This document shows positions 1-10,933 of a stretch of DNA of 64,000 bases, piece by piece. The stretch is taken from the NCBI GenBank assembly GCA_003255065.1, contig QAOA01001229.1, forward strand, positions 1 through 64,000. The letters run 5' to 3'. The DNA comes from Cercis canadensis (Eukaryota > Streptophyta > Magnoliopsida > Fabales > Fabaceae). The position numbers and the translations under genes were made by a program. Each line of letters begins with the position of its first letter. Position 1 is the stretch's first letter. Under the pieces are notes generated by a model. It ran no database searches and was not told where the DNA came from. It saw only the letters and a list, made by a program, of their open reading frames with translations.

Positions 1-1449
1 CTTAAATAAGTATGTTCATGCAATTCTCTTAAAATAAGTATGTTCATAATCTATTAATCGTTAAGTCACTAAATGTGGTCTAATAATGAGAAATTTTGAT
101 AATATGTAGGAGATCAGGAGTTTAAACTTCTTTGCTATCATATAACAAAAAAAAAAAATCTACTAATTGTTTAAGCATTTAAATTTTCAAAATCTAAGAG
201 ATCAATTGGTTATAAATTAAAAACCAAAGTGCTGTTGACAGCTCAGAAAAAAATGTTAATTTGATACGTTATTAAAGGCACTTACTAAAGAAAAACCAAG
301 TGGTTAACTCCTCATTAATTGATCTCAAGTAATGTATATTTAAGTAGCTAAAACAAAGATCACTTGCAGGCAACTTTAAATTAGGTTGACTTCAAATTTT
401 AGATAGACAGAAAATAATTGCATAAAATTCAAATCTTTGTATAATGACAAATTAATGCGTATATGAAGGTATATGAAGAGCACTATCCATAACTTAATTA
501 GATGGAAGTCAATGGCCCTTCTAATGATGTAATGATGCATTTGCTTTACTCCAACTCATATAATTAGATTACTTTATTTCTTACGAAAATATATATAATT
601 CGGCCAGCAACTTTTTTTTGTGTGCTCATTAGCAGATTTAAAAATTAACTTTATTTAAATCTTAGTTTCTTCCATTAAAGATATTAAAGTCTGACATTAT
701 TTAACATATGTTTCATTCCCTCACCTATATAATGTTGAAGAGCTTCTAAAATTAAAAATCTGGTGCATGTCTATTGCTAACGACTTAATATATGATGTTT
801 TTTTTTTTTGGTTATAAAAATTGCAAAATGCTGAAAATGAAGAGGGAAGTAACTTATGTAATATCTTAGTTCTTATGATCAAGGAATGTAATGTAAAGAG
901 AGATGTAGTAATTGATGTACCACTACCTAATGAAAATAAATGAGAACAATAATCACTAACCACTAACCAGGGTAGAAAATGACAATGAAACTTTTTTTTT
1001 TTTTAATTTGCTAACAACCATGAAGCTCGTTCTTGGTCATATGGTATTAGCCAACTTCTTGTTTGTTTTTCGGCCATTCAGTAGAGCCCAGATTTTACTT
1101 GTGATTTAACATATTGGGTTTCAAGCCATATAGATCCCATTTACCTTCAAAATAATACGTGACACATGGAAATGCAAGTGCTCACTCTTCTCGCTCAAGA
1201 TTTGAGTTAAGTAGAACTTGTTGAAAACTTTGCAACAAAATGGATACTGCTAAATGGCTTATGCAAAGAAAAAAGAAAAAGTGTTTGATGTAACAATTAC
1301 TATCTACTGATTGCTCATGTCAAACGAAAAAGAAGCCAAAATTTCCCCAAGGGTTCTAACTTCTAAGCTAATTCATATTTCAAAGTTGAGTAGCACGCAC
1401 AGGGAAGTGTAACATGATTAAACCTCCTACGAGACACAGTAGAATCTCA
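1..1449. other. AT-rich spacer downstream of WHIRLY gene
   Basis: No exon chain or recognisable protein is visible on either strand. The sequence is AT-rich with several A or T runs. The part nearest 1449 should hold the 3' untranslated region of the WHIRLY gene, which is transcribed leftward. I see no repeat ends or RNA gene. Confidence 0.6.
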
Positions 1450-4377
1450 CTATCTGCTCCATTCATAGTCTCTTCCAGATCTTGGGTTGGCATTATTCGT
1501 TTGGCCGAGATCTTCTGGCGTTATGGAATTTGCAAAGACATGCCAACCTAGAAGGTAGGGCATGATAAACTGCGTAAAAGAAAAAGAAGTAATTAATACA
1601 ATCGGAATGAGCAAGATATTGTCAGGTGGATGCAAAAAGGACAATTCACATTGCAGAAGAAACCCATTTCAAGGTCTACATCATCATTGAGAAAAAAATA
1701 TCTAGGCCTCACATTTTAGTGACCTGTGAGCTATTCCATATTACAAGTTGTTTTTGTGACAGCCAAGCTGATATCATATAAACCTTTGTGTTTTCATGTC
1801 TTCATACAGTGGAAGACATGCTTCCTCGTCGAGCCAGACAAGGAATGTCAAGACTAGGAAGGATTTTAGCTACTGTTATTGTTAAGAAGTTCTACTTCTC
1901 TGCCACTCCGGTATAATAAAAAACGGAAAGAAGGAGAAGTTCTACTTCTCTGCCACTCCGGTATAATAANAGAGAGAGAGAATCATACATTGAAAATTGA
2001 GTTGAAAACTGCTAACTCTGATTTTGTAACTGGGATATAGATGCTTTCATCCTCGTTCAAAAGCTTGTTTTGAACACCTTCACAAAATGCCAGAACAAAG
2101 TCAGAAATGGGAGCAAATGTTTGCCTATATCCTTTATTGCAGGCACTGCTGGCATATAGATGGGTCAGATAGATGAGTTATTATTTTATAAGACTATATC
2201 AAAATAGATAACCTTTAAAATCTTTCCTAACCAATTGAGCTTTTTACAGTTCAAATATTTTGTCACGTATCGAANAGTTATTATTTTATAAGACTATATC
2301 AAAATAGATAACCTATAAAATCTTTCCTAACCAATTGAGCTTTTTACAGTTCAAATATTTTGTCACGTATCGAATCAACCCAAGATTTCATAGCATCCCA
2401 ACAACTTCAAGATGGCAGGGTAAATAAATAGAAAAATAGCAACAAAAGATCATGAAGAGGATTACTGAGGTTAAAGAAGTGACCAGAACCATCTGGAAGT
2501 GGCTCCACCTTCAAAACTTTTCGGACTTTTCCTTCATCACTGCAAAACAACACAATCTCCTAAATTTTAAGCAGTATACAAACACAGAAGTCATAATTTA
2601 TGACACCAACCACTGCCTATCAACAAGAAGAATAAAAATCTACTGAACAGCACGCAATACCTTAGAAAGTCTATGTATAGCTGCTCACATTGTTATAGCA
2701 CATCATTTATCATCTCCATCAATCTAACATACCATTGGATGTTCTCCCATTGCGCCCCCGCCCCCCCACCCCTCCCCCCCCAACAAAAAAAAAAAAAAAA
2801 AAACAATATCCTTTTTTCCATAGAAGATAAAGCAAGCAACAATTATGTTAAATTCATTATCTCAGGTCATCCATCATAATATTTGATAGGTTTAGAGTAG
2901 AAACCTACCTTTTCCCTTTAAAAGGATCATGGAAAAATTCACAAGAATCCCTTGCACCAAGGCTAATAATGCTTCCCATTTCACTTACTGATAGAGAGAA
3001 TACCTACATTCAAGCAAACGGCAATATCATTTTGCATTTCAAACTAAAAGACTAAGTTAGACAGATTCATATATCTCAAATCATGTCTTCCTTTCTCACT
3101 TAGGAAGGGATATTTAACAAGAAATAAATTTCACTCACTCGCACAAATGAAATTTCACTTACCCCCCTTATTCTCAACTCCCTGGACTCAGGCACGTAAG
3201 TTCTTACTCAAAACAATTAGTATAGCACCATTAGATGGAATTCTCTCAGTATTCAAGTTGCTCCATTACATTTCTTACTATTATAAGATATTGACCATCA
3301 TTACTTTGCCCCACACTAGTATATCTTCAAAGTTTCAACAAATCAAAACTTAACTTTCACCACATAGTAACATCCCCTGCAGGTATTATATCACCTATAT
3401 TTGCCCAAGTTAAAGAAGAAGCATAAGTCACCTGCTTTCTATTCCAGTCGTACTGGCGCATACCAACTGCAGGAGCAAACTGAAGCAGCACATAACCATC
3501 CCTAGATACTTTGAATGCCCCTGACTGTAAAGTTAACCAGAAATTTTAGATACCATAAATCTAGTCTAGAAAGGTTAGGACATAAAACATTTTCAATGAC
3601 AACATGCCACCAATGTCCGAAACAAATAGCAAAACTAACGTACGTCCAATGGCGCGAATTCTGGAGGTCTAGGAGTCACTGTAAGAGCAGCCTTCCCTTT
3701 GTATATCGAGTGATTCACAAAAACCCTAGGCGGCAAAGCACCAACTATACATGTAACAAATGAAACCAGAAAGCAAATGAGTGCATTATAATCTGATAGA
3801 TAAATGAACATAATCTGCAATGGTAGCTAAGGAATTACCCACCATTCTGTAGTGGTTTTAGGAAATATAAATATGAACAAAATCTCGTCCTACTAACTAC
3901 AATAATAATCTGATATATTAAGATTAAGCCCAAGTTGGTAGATGAGAAATTAGGTTTATTTTCTCAGCAACCACACAGAGTTCTGCTCTAATTGTCCAAA
4001 CCCACTTTCGGAAACCAAACAGAAATGGGTTAAAAATACGACATAGAAAACGGAGAAAAGCGAAAAAAGAAAAATTTACCTTCCTCCCTTCCTCTTCCAC
4101 CTCTTGGAGATGAGGGATAGCGCGGGGAATATGAAGAGTCTTCAGAATCAGCTCTAGCAGAGAAGCTTTTCTGGTCGAAGTACTCGGATTGGCGGCATTT
4201 GACAATGAGTCTCCTTGTGCTGAAAGATGGCAGGGTCCGAGAGAAGCTTGAGGAACTGGGCTTAGAAGCGCCGCTTAAAGATAAGAACTTTGAAGAGAAA
4301 CAGTTGTTAGGGCAGACTTTGATGGAGTATTGTGCAGTGACAGGGGAAGAAGAAGATGGCATGTGTAGCTGCAACAT
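1450..4377 (-). CDS. WHY1: WHIRLY single-stranded DNA-binding protein, plastid type
   Basis: Seven exons join in frame: 4377-4080, 3744-3644, 3524-3432, 3003-2909, 2539-2466, 2077-1989 and 1569-1450, giving 289 aa. Residues 1 to about 60 are rich in Ser and Arg with almost no acidic residues, as in a plastid transit peptide. The WHIRLY domain follows, with the family motif KGKAAL at residues 115-120 inside [11 protein letters not shown], then [34 protein letters not shown] and the C-terminus [16 protein letters not shown] ending in YEWSR. Known WHIRLY proteins form tetramers on single-stranded DNA, protect organelle genomes from rearrangement and can act in nuclear defence transcription. The exon-5/6 intron and the last intron each contain a single-N assembly join, but the exons themselves are intact. 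WHY1 and WHY3 cannot be separated here; a mitochondrial WHY2 is less likely given the KGKAAL context and transit peptide. A second in-frame ATG lies five codons downstream of the first. Confidence 0.93.
1885..1969. repeat. Two 35-bp direct copies ending at an N
   Basis: The segment at 1885-1919 is repeated at 1935-1969, 50 bp apart, and the second copy abuts the single N at 1970. This lies in the last WHIRLY intron. It is probably an overlap between contig ends that was not merged. Confidence 0.75.
2176..2374. repeat. 99-bp duplicated segment split by one N
   Basis: Bases 2176-2274 and 2276-2374 are almost identical (one visible T/A difference), with the single N at 2275 between them. The pair lies in a WHIRLY intron. 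The pattern fits an unmerged contig or haplotype overlap, not a biological tandem repeat. Confidence 0.85.
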
Positions 4378-5226
4378 CTTCCCTCCAATCCTTCCTGCTT
4401 CTCTGTCTTTCCCCGCTTATGCTCTGTTTGAGTTTTGGTCTCAATCAGTAAAATACGTTCTAGGTGTAAACCAATTTGGGATAAACTAGTGTTTTCCTTA
4501 GAAAAAACTAATGCTTTTTTATTATGTCGAGCTTATCTTTTTGCCATCTGGATCCTTTAGGACTAAATTTTTACGAATTTTTTTAATTGTAAAAAACATC
4601 TTTCAAAATTAACTTTTTGTTTTAATTTTTTTAAAAAAATATTTTTCAATGTTTTTTAAAGTTTACATTTTTTGTTTTTATAAAAAGTTTTTTTTTATAT
4701 ATAAAAATCACCTAAATCCTAAAAGGTGTAGCAACTAGCAATACAAGCATGAATCTCCTAAATAAAGAATTTTGAAAAAAAAAAAAAAGGATTTTATTTT
4801 TAGACTATGAATAAGATAATTAAAGATAATAATTATTAAATTACTTAAATCATAAATAAGTTACTCAAAAAAAATTACATAGACTACAATAATTGTTAAA
4901 ATTTTAATTTTTTTATTTATGATCATTGATATATATAAAATGACTACTAATCAATATACAATACTTATTAAAAAAACAAAAAAATGAGCTCAATATATAA
5001 TATCTATTCATCAAAAGACAAATTTAAAAACTTAATTGTAACCTAATTTTTGTTTGTTTGTTTGTTTTGAGTCACTTTGACTCACCCAATTAAATGAGTT
5101 ATTATCCTAATCGGATTGTAATTTATCACACCGACACGGGCAAACTGGGCAAACACAAAAGCCAAAGCCCCCTTCAATTTCTTCCCAAGCATAGCAGGGA
5201 TTGTTTCTTACAAGCTATAACCAAGC
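4378..5226. promoter_or_regulatory. Shared divergent promoter region
   Basis: This 849-bp spacer separates the start codons of the leftward WHIRLY gene and the rightward zinc-knuckle gene, so it must hold both promoters and leaders. It is very AT-rich between about 4550 and 5000, with poly-A and poly-T stretches. The base composition becomes more balanced after about 5090, which fits the leader of the rightward gene. I could not fix a TATA box or transcription start for either gene. Confidence 0.5.
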
Positions 5227-8200
5227 ATGATTTTTCTCGAAATGTACTCCTTCTGTACTCCATTTCGCATGCTGACATCTCCATGGAGGCCAAGAAACAT
5301 GGGGTTACTGGTTTTTCTTAATTCAAAGAAAAAAGTTAGCTTTGTCCCCAGCATCGTTTATTCATCCGTCAGCGATGAATCCTTTTCAATGCCGAAGCAA
5401 ATCCATGTAAGCATTTTCATTTTGTGTTCTTGGAACCTTAAAACTGTCCACAATTTTGGATTTTCCTCCGATTTGTGATAATGTAATGCTTCTGTGACAG
5501 CTGGGTTATAGTCCACCGGAGGAGCTGTTCGGGCTGGATGTCGAACTTAAACCAAGGTCTCAACTTTTTCTAGTTTTTTTAAATGATGTCATGAGTTTTG
5601 GTAATATTGTTAATTGCCGTAAAGCATAAAAATTGGTGGTTTTAGATGAGTATGAATCTTTGGTGCATGCATGCGTGATTTTGGAACTTGGGTGGAGATA
5701 TGCATTTTCGGCGGCATACTTTTAACTGTGTTTTCAATTGATGACCATTAAGGTAAGCCAACATGTTCAGCTGGAGTTTCTACGGGCATTTGGTTTATGC
5801 AAGTAAAGCATTGTATAATATCAGCAATTTTTGTTTTACGTTTGCTTAGCTACGAGATGAAGCTATAAGGTATGTTGAATTGCAATCAGTTTTAGGCATC
5901 TTGATACAATAATACTCAGATTGTTTTGGTTGCACAATATACGTATTAAGATTTGCAAGTTGGTAATATTTTTCATGTTAGTTAGGTGCACAAGGGTGGT
6001 TACATTGGGAAGAGTTACTTCAATGTAGTCACATTTTTCATTTCAGGAAAGCTAGCTCCGATACACCAGAACCAAGGTCCTGGTTTGGTCCAAATGGACA
6101 ATATATCAGAGAGTTACCTTGCCCTAGTTGCCGGGGAAGGGGTTATGGTCCTTGTACGGAATGTGGAATTGAAAGATCAAGGTCAGACTGTCCAAAGTGC
6201 AGTGGAAAGGTATATCTTTTTGTAATTATATGTGGCTTCTAAATAAACAGTGAAACAGAATTTTTTTACTGAAGAGGTAAAGAGTAATGCAGATTTTCAA
6301 CTTGGTATTAAGAGGGTTAATCTGATGAGTTGTGTCATGTATACCCAACTTGTCTCCTAAAAGCTAGGATGATCAAGTTTTTGTATCTATGCTGGCCATA
6401 GATGTCCTATATATTTTAGAATGGAATTTACATCTTTCTTTTGTAACACAAGAAAGGGACATTTAGAGTCCAAAGACATGATATTTGATAGTAACCCCTT
6501 AATAAAGGAAAGCTGCAGGAAGTCATGCTTTTAGAGTGGCATTGTCTAGACTCGTAACAGAGGAGGGACATGCTACAACAAACACTGAAGGAAACTTTAC
6601 AGCTGCAATTTAATCCAACTGATTCTTTTTTGGCTATGAAATACTATTACTTGTACTCCTCATAAAAGACATAACAATTTACCATTGATCACACACTGCT
6701 ACTGGACACCTTAATAGTGATAATGTATTCACCTAGTGGTCCTTTTTTTAGCATAAAATTTTGTAGTTTTATCTTAAACTTTACCCCCGAAATTTACTAT
6801 TCAAACAAAGCACTCCTTCTTTAGCCTCTTGTGGGTTTATAAGATCTTCATAGGATTCTTCCTTGGTATTTTCCTAATATGTGTAGCATTAAGACATAGA
6901 ACTTCATATCATTACATGATATTTATATATAGTTTCCTACGTTTCCTTGACCTTCATGTGAACAGGGCATAGTGACTTGCCACCAATGCTTGGGAGATTG
7001 TGTTATATGGGAAGAATCAATTGACGAGCAACCATGGGAGAATGCCCGTTCTATGTAACTTTTGAGACACAATACATCTTAAGCCTCTTTGCTGCTCTTA
7101 CTTGTTGTTTGCTCCTTGGCAATGATGTTAAAGCTTTTTGCATGGTCATAGACACAAGTAACCTAAACACAGATTTGAAAACAACTTCTACCTTCAGTTC
7201 TTTTCGTATTTTGCCTCTTTTCGACATTGCTGATTTTGTTTGAAACATCTCTATACATAATGGTTAAGAATGTGTACCTACTGGAAATTTGTTCAAATTT
7301 CCTTCACAAGTTAGGAAATGAGATAATTTTCTACTCCTTCTTGCTTCAAATATGAACATAGTATTCAATCAAGGATTTATGAGAATTTCCTTTTTCTTCT
7401 CCTATTTTTTTTTTTTTTTAATTTTTTTTCTTTTGCTCTTTTTGAAGGAGGGGAAATTGAGGTTGTGTCAAATTATTGTGTTAAACTGCTATTACACGGC
7501 TCGGTTATTCTGTATCCCTGCATTTGTTATGCTTGATTCTTAAATTTGGTGCAGCATAAATTTTCTGTTAGTGAAACAACAAGATATATTAATATAAATA
7601 TTAGATATTGAAGTGGGTTGTTCTTTCTCCCAGTTCCCCTTTCAAAGTGAAGGAAGATGATGAAGTTGACAATTTAGACATAAAGCTCGATGTGAAGAAA
7701 AAATCGAAGCGTGTTTACCAGTCAACTCCTCCTGAAGTTGGATTGAAGATTAGTCGCTCATTGAAAGTTAGTTGGATGATTAACCTTACCTGATACATAT
7801 ATATTGGGTATTACATGTTGACATGCATTTGTTTTTATGAAATATGAATTGCCGTTGAGGCTGGTTGAGTCCACTAGCCATTTCATCATTGATCTATGTA
7901 TACGTATGCGCGTATTATGTATATATAGCTCTCATGCACACACGCAGTCACACACACAGGGGTACAGAATATGAGGTCTGATACAAGATTATTGAGAGCA
8001 GAAGTTTATAACAACTCTATGTCATCATTCAGATTTGAGTATTCTTTATCTTCCCTCATTCCCATGGACTGACCATGGAAAAGCATAAGTAGCATCCTGA
8101 TGATATAAAAACAGAATGGAGGAAAGTTATGTTGTCTAATGATGATAAATTCCATGCACTATATTCTCTTTGTTTTGTATTCATCATTTTGGTGATGTGA

Positions 8201-9481
8201 TAAACTAACAGACAGTTTATGGATGCTGCTGAGTTCATGAAGTTAATTGTCTTTGTTTAGTTGGATAATTGCAGAGTCTCAATGCCAAAACTGGTCTATT
8301 TAGCAATCGAATGAAGATTATCCACAGTGATCCCTTGCTTCATGCCCAAAGAGTGGCTGCAATTAAGGTTTGAAATGCTAAGATTTGGATTTCATTGGAA
8401 CTTGCTACTTACAGATATGCTCATTTTGTCTCGACATTATAAAAGGATCATAGTTTTTCTGTGTACTTTTGCTGCATTTTTATTTGCATATTAATATGTA
8501 TTTTATGCTGTGACAAATCTCCTGGAAAACCTCTTTATTGTCTGTTAATTTCTCGGTATTCTATATGCTAAAGTAAATTGACTTCCATAAATATTAGGAC
8601 AACTTTATAATGCATATATGATAAAATACAGCAATTTTCTATAATTTTGAAGGGGCCTCAGAGATGTGGACGACAGTAAATTATCAAGTACCTTTAGAAT
8701 GCCTATAACTAATTTTAATTAAGCTGGGTAATCTTGTGAAGGCTAAATATCTTCTTGCTCTATCTGTTAGTGCACAAAATTGTGCCCCAATTAGAAATTA
8801 AGAAATATACGTAAATGGCATCAATTAACTTAATACTTTCATATTTGCGTGAATGTGAGAGTAGAACATAAACCCTCAGGCTTTTGCGCAAAAGATTCTG
8901 CATGTTTCATTGTATATCTTCTATAATGAATGCAGAAAACGAGGGGAACTGTTGCAGCAAGAAAGCGTTCTTCTGAAACTATGAAAGCTTACTTTAGTGA
9001 TCCAGCAAACCGTCGGAAAAGGAGCATTTCCATGAAGGGTAATTTCTATGCTCCTGCACCTGCAATGTTGCTGAGAGCCTTGGTTGAACTACAAATTCAT
9101 CATTTCCTTTTCTATGATGCAGGAGTTAAATTCCACTGCAGAAACTGTGGACGCGAAGGGCATAGGAAACACTACTGTCCAGAACTTAAGGATACCTTGA
9201 TCAATAGGCAAGTCACATGTCGGCTGTGTGGCGAAAAGGGCCATAACAGAAGAACATGTAGTAAGTTAAGGTTTGGCAATCGCAATGGGAGAGTTATAAA
9301 ACATCATCGTTGTAAAGTATGTCGTGACTATGGCCATAATCGCAGGACATGCGCTCAAGTATCTAGTAATACAAAGAGCAGCTTCTCGAGTTCTCGAAGA
9401 CCATACAAGTGCCGGTTGTGCCGCAAAAAGGGACACAATAGTAGGACATGTCCTCGTGGAGTTATTACAGGACTTCCTTAA
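5227..9481 (+). CDS. Zinc-knuckle (CCHC) protein with NUMOD3-like motif
   Basis: Eight exons join in frame: 5227-5406, 5501-5556, 6047-6209, 6966-7054, 7634-7766, 8275-8367, 8936-9038 and 9123-9481, giving 391 aa from the first in-frame ATG. In-frame ATGs also occur at 5242, 5269 and 5299. The N-terminus (MYSFCTPFRMLTSPWRPRN) looks like an organelle transit peptide, which favours 5227 or 5242. A cysteine-rich, DnaJ-like region at about residues 103-150 has the pairs CPSC, CTEC, CPKC and CHQC. A basic stretch around residues 235-272, with SDPANRRKRSISMKG, resembles the NUMOD3 DNA-binding motif. Four perfect CX2CX4HX4C knuckles start at residues 278, 305, 336 and 369. The family is plant-wide (from memory, like Arabidopsis At5g20220) and has no settled function; nucleic-acid binding, perhaps in plastids, is an inference. 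Intron 7 is 84 bp and free of in-frame stops. Confidence 0.85.
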
Positions 9482-9659
9482 GACTGATGATCCTCCTTGT
9501 GAACAACACAATGATCTCCAGCCAAATCTTGTTTGAGAATTAACAAGGAAAGTGGAAAGAGCTTTCTATTTTACCCACTTTGATGTATCTGCAGCCTTTT
9601 CTTCTTAGACTCCTCTTTGGTGATTAGTACTGTCATAGATATACAAAATGAACTTAAAA

Positions 9660-10000
9660 ACGATGTCTGTATTGGTTTAAATTGCAGTGTCTTGAAGCAC
9701 AGTCATGTGCAAGACCATTAATATCTCTAGGGATCCATTTAACAGAAATACAATCACACTTGAGAGATTCTATCCCTAATCTCCTCTATAATGCCATGCA
9801 CTTCCCATAGAATGGTGTCATTCTTTTCACTGCTTCAACAGCAACAAGCCAATCACTGAATCTCCACCGTCCCATCTTGTTGTGGACCACCAATCTGCAA
9901 GGCTAACAGCCTCAAGGGAAGAACCAGCTGCTCCTTTCTCTATCCACATACCATGGCACACACCATGGTGTATGTGGATCTTCCTCATACACAAAAATAT
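9660..10000 (-). mobile_element. Degenerate RNase H-like retroelement remnant
   Basis: Read on the minus strand, short frames give CISVKWIPRDINGLAHDCAS, which resembles the C-terminal RNase H motif of plant non-LTR retroelements (a basic PRE/D-N-LAH pattern). Stops and frame changes interrupt it and I found no element ends. An imperfect hairpin built on two CCATGG sites lies at about 9943-9981. This is a weak call. Confidence 0.35.
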
Positions 10001-10384
10001 GTCAAGTGAGGATATTTTCCAACACCATCTTACTTGGATCTTTTTGATATAGTAGGGAATAGGGATCAAGTGGAAAATATAAATCACAAAAAAATTTCCC
10101 AAAATAAATTCAGTGAGAGCCTGAGAGGTAAAATGGATAGAAATTTTATAAAGTATGTGCTACTGAGTTTGTCCTAAAGAATTTAGAGATCTAATTAAAA
10201 GCATAAAAAAAAAAAAAGTTTTTTCTTGAAATACTTAAACGTTAAAAGTATACATTCTAGTAACTATTTATTTAACTCATTTATTGTTCTAGTGAATTAC
10301 CCATTTATTTATAATAATCAAAGTTTTAAAATTTTGATATTTAGTTTATAAAAGTAAGTGACTGTAAATTACTCTATTCTATTA

Positions 10385-10587
10385 GGAGGTTTCTTAGATA
10401 CTTTTAGTATTTATGTAGTATGTCATATTACATAAGAATAACCAATAAATAAATGACATGTGTACAAATTAACTGTTTTTAATTTTTTTAAAAAAATTAT
10501 ATTTTATATATAATAAAATATGAAAATTATGTATGCTTGTCACGTTAGTGTAGTATGACATACTTACGTAGTATCATAGAATCCCTA
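10385..10587. mobile_element. 203-bp TIR element (MITE) with 9-bp TSD
   Basis: The ends are imperfect inverted repeats: GGAGGTTTCTTAGATAC on the left against the complement of a right end reading TAGGGATTCTATGATAC. The 9-mer ATTCTATTA flanks it directly at 10376-10384 and 10588-10596. A 9-bp duplication is typical of Mutator-like elements. It is too short to encode anything. Related segments containing GTATGACATACTT occur near 24925 and 25832. Confidence 0.7.
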
Positions 10588-10933
10588 ATTCTATTATCAT
10601 ATATTTATCGAAATAATTTTTATTGAGACTTGAGAGTATGATCGTTAATGAGGAAAATTTCATTTCTTTATTTGTAAAAAAATTAAAAATTTGAGTAAAA
10701 TAAATTCTAAAACATTAATTTTTTTTACTTATTCATAATGTTGACATTAAGCCCGAAACGACCTCATTTAGAGAGTCGGTTGCCCTAGAAACGATGTCGT
10801 TGCCCGGTCAGGGACCTGTGTTGCTGGAAGATGGTCAGCATAGAGCAGCTCCCATAGCGTACAGAGTCCGACACCACTTCTCGTTCCCTCTCTCTCTCTC
10901 TCCTTCTGCAGTTCTTGGTCACGAAAATCAGCC

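Larger units (their letters stand above)
9482..10933. other. Spacer with transposon debris, then DUF1664 promoter
   Basis: After the zinc-knuckle stop comes its 3' untranslated region. A degenerate RNase H-like remnant lies at about 9660-10000 and a small TIR element at 10385-10587, each listed separately. From about 10750 the base composition rises and a CT-rich run appears at about 10887-10905, consistent with the leader of the DUF1664 gene starting at 10934. Confidence 0.55.

Noticed and set aside
8930-9481. A separate intronless 183-codon zinc-knuckle gene
   Set aside because: The frame only reads through because intron 7 lacks stops; upstream exons join in frame and its first Met lies at the exon 7 acceptor.
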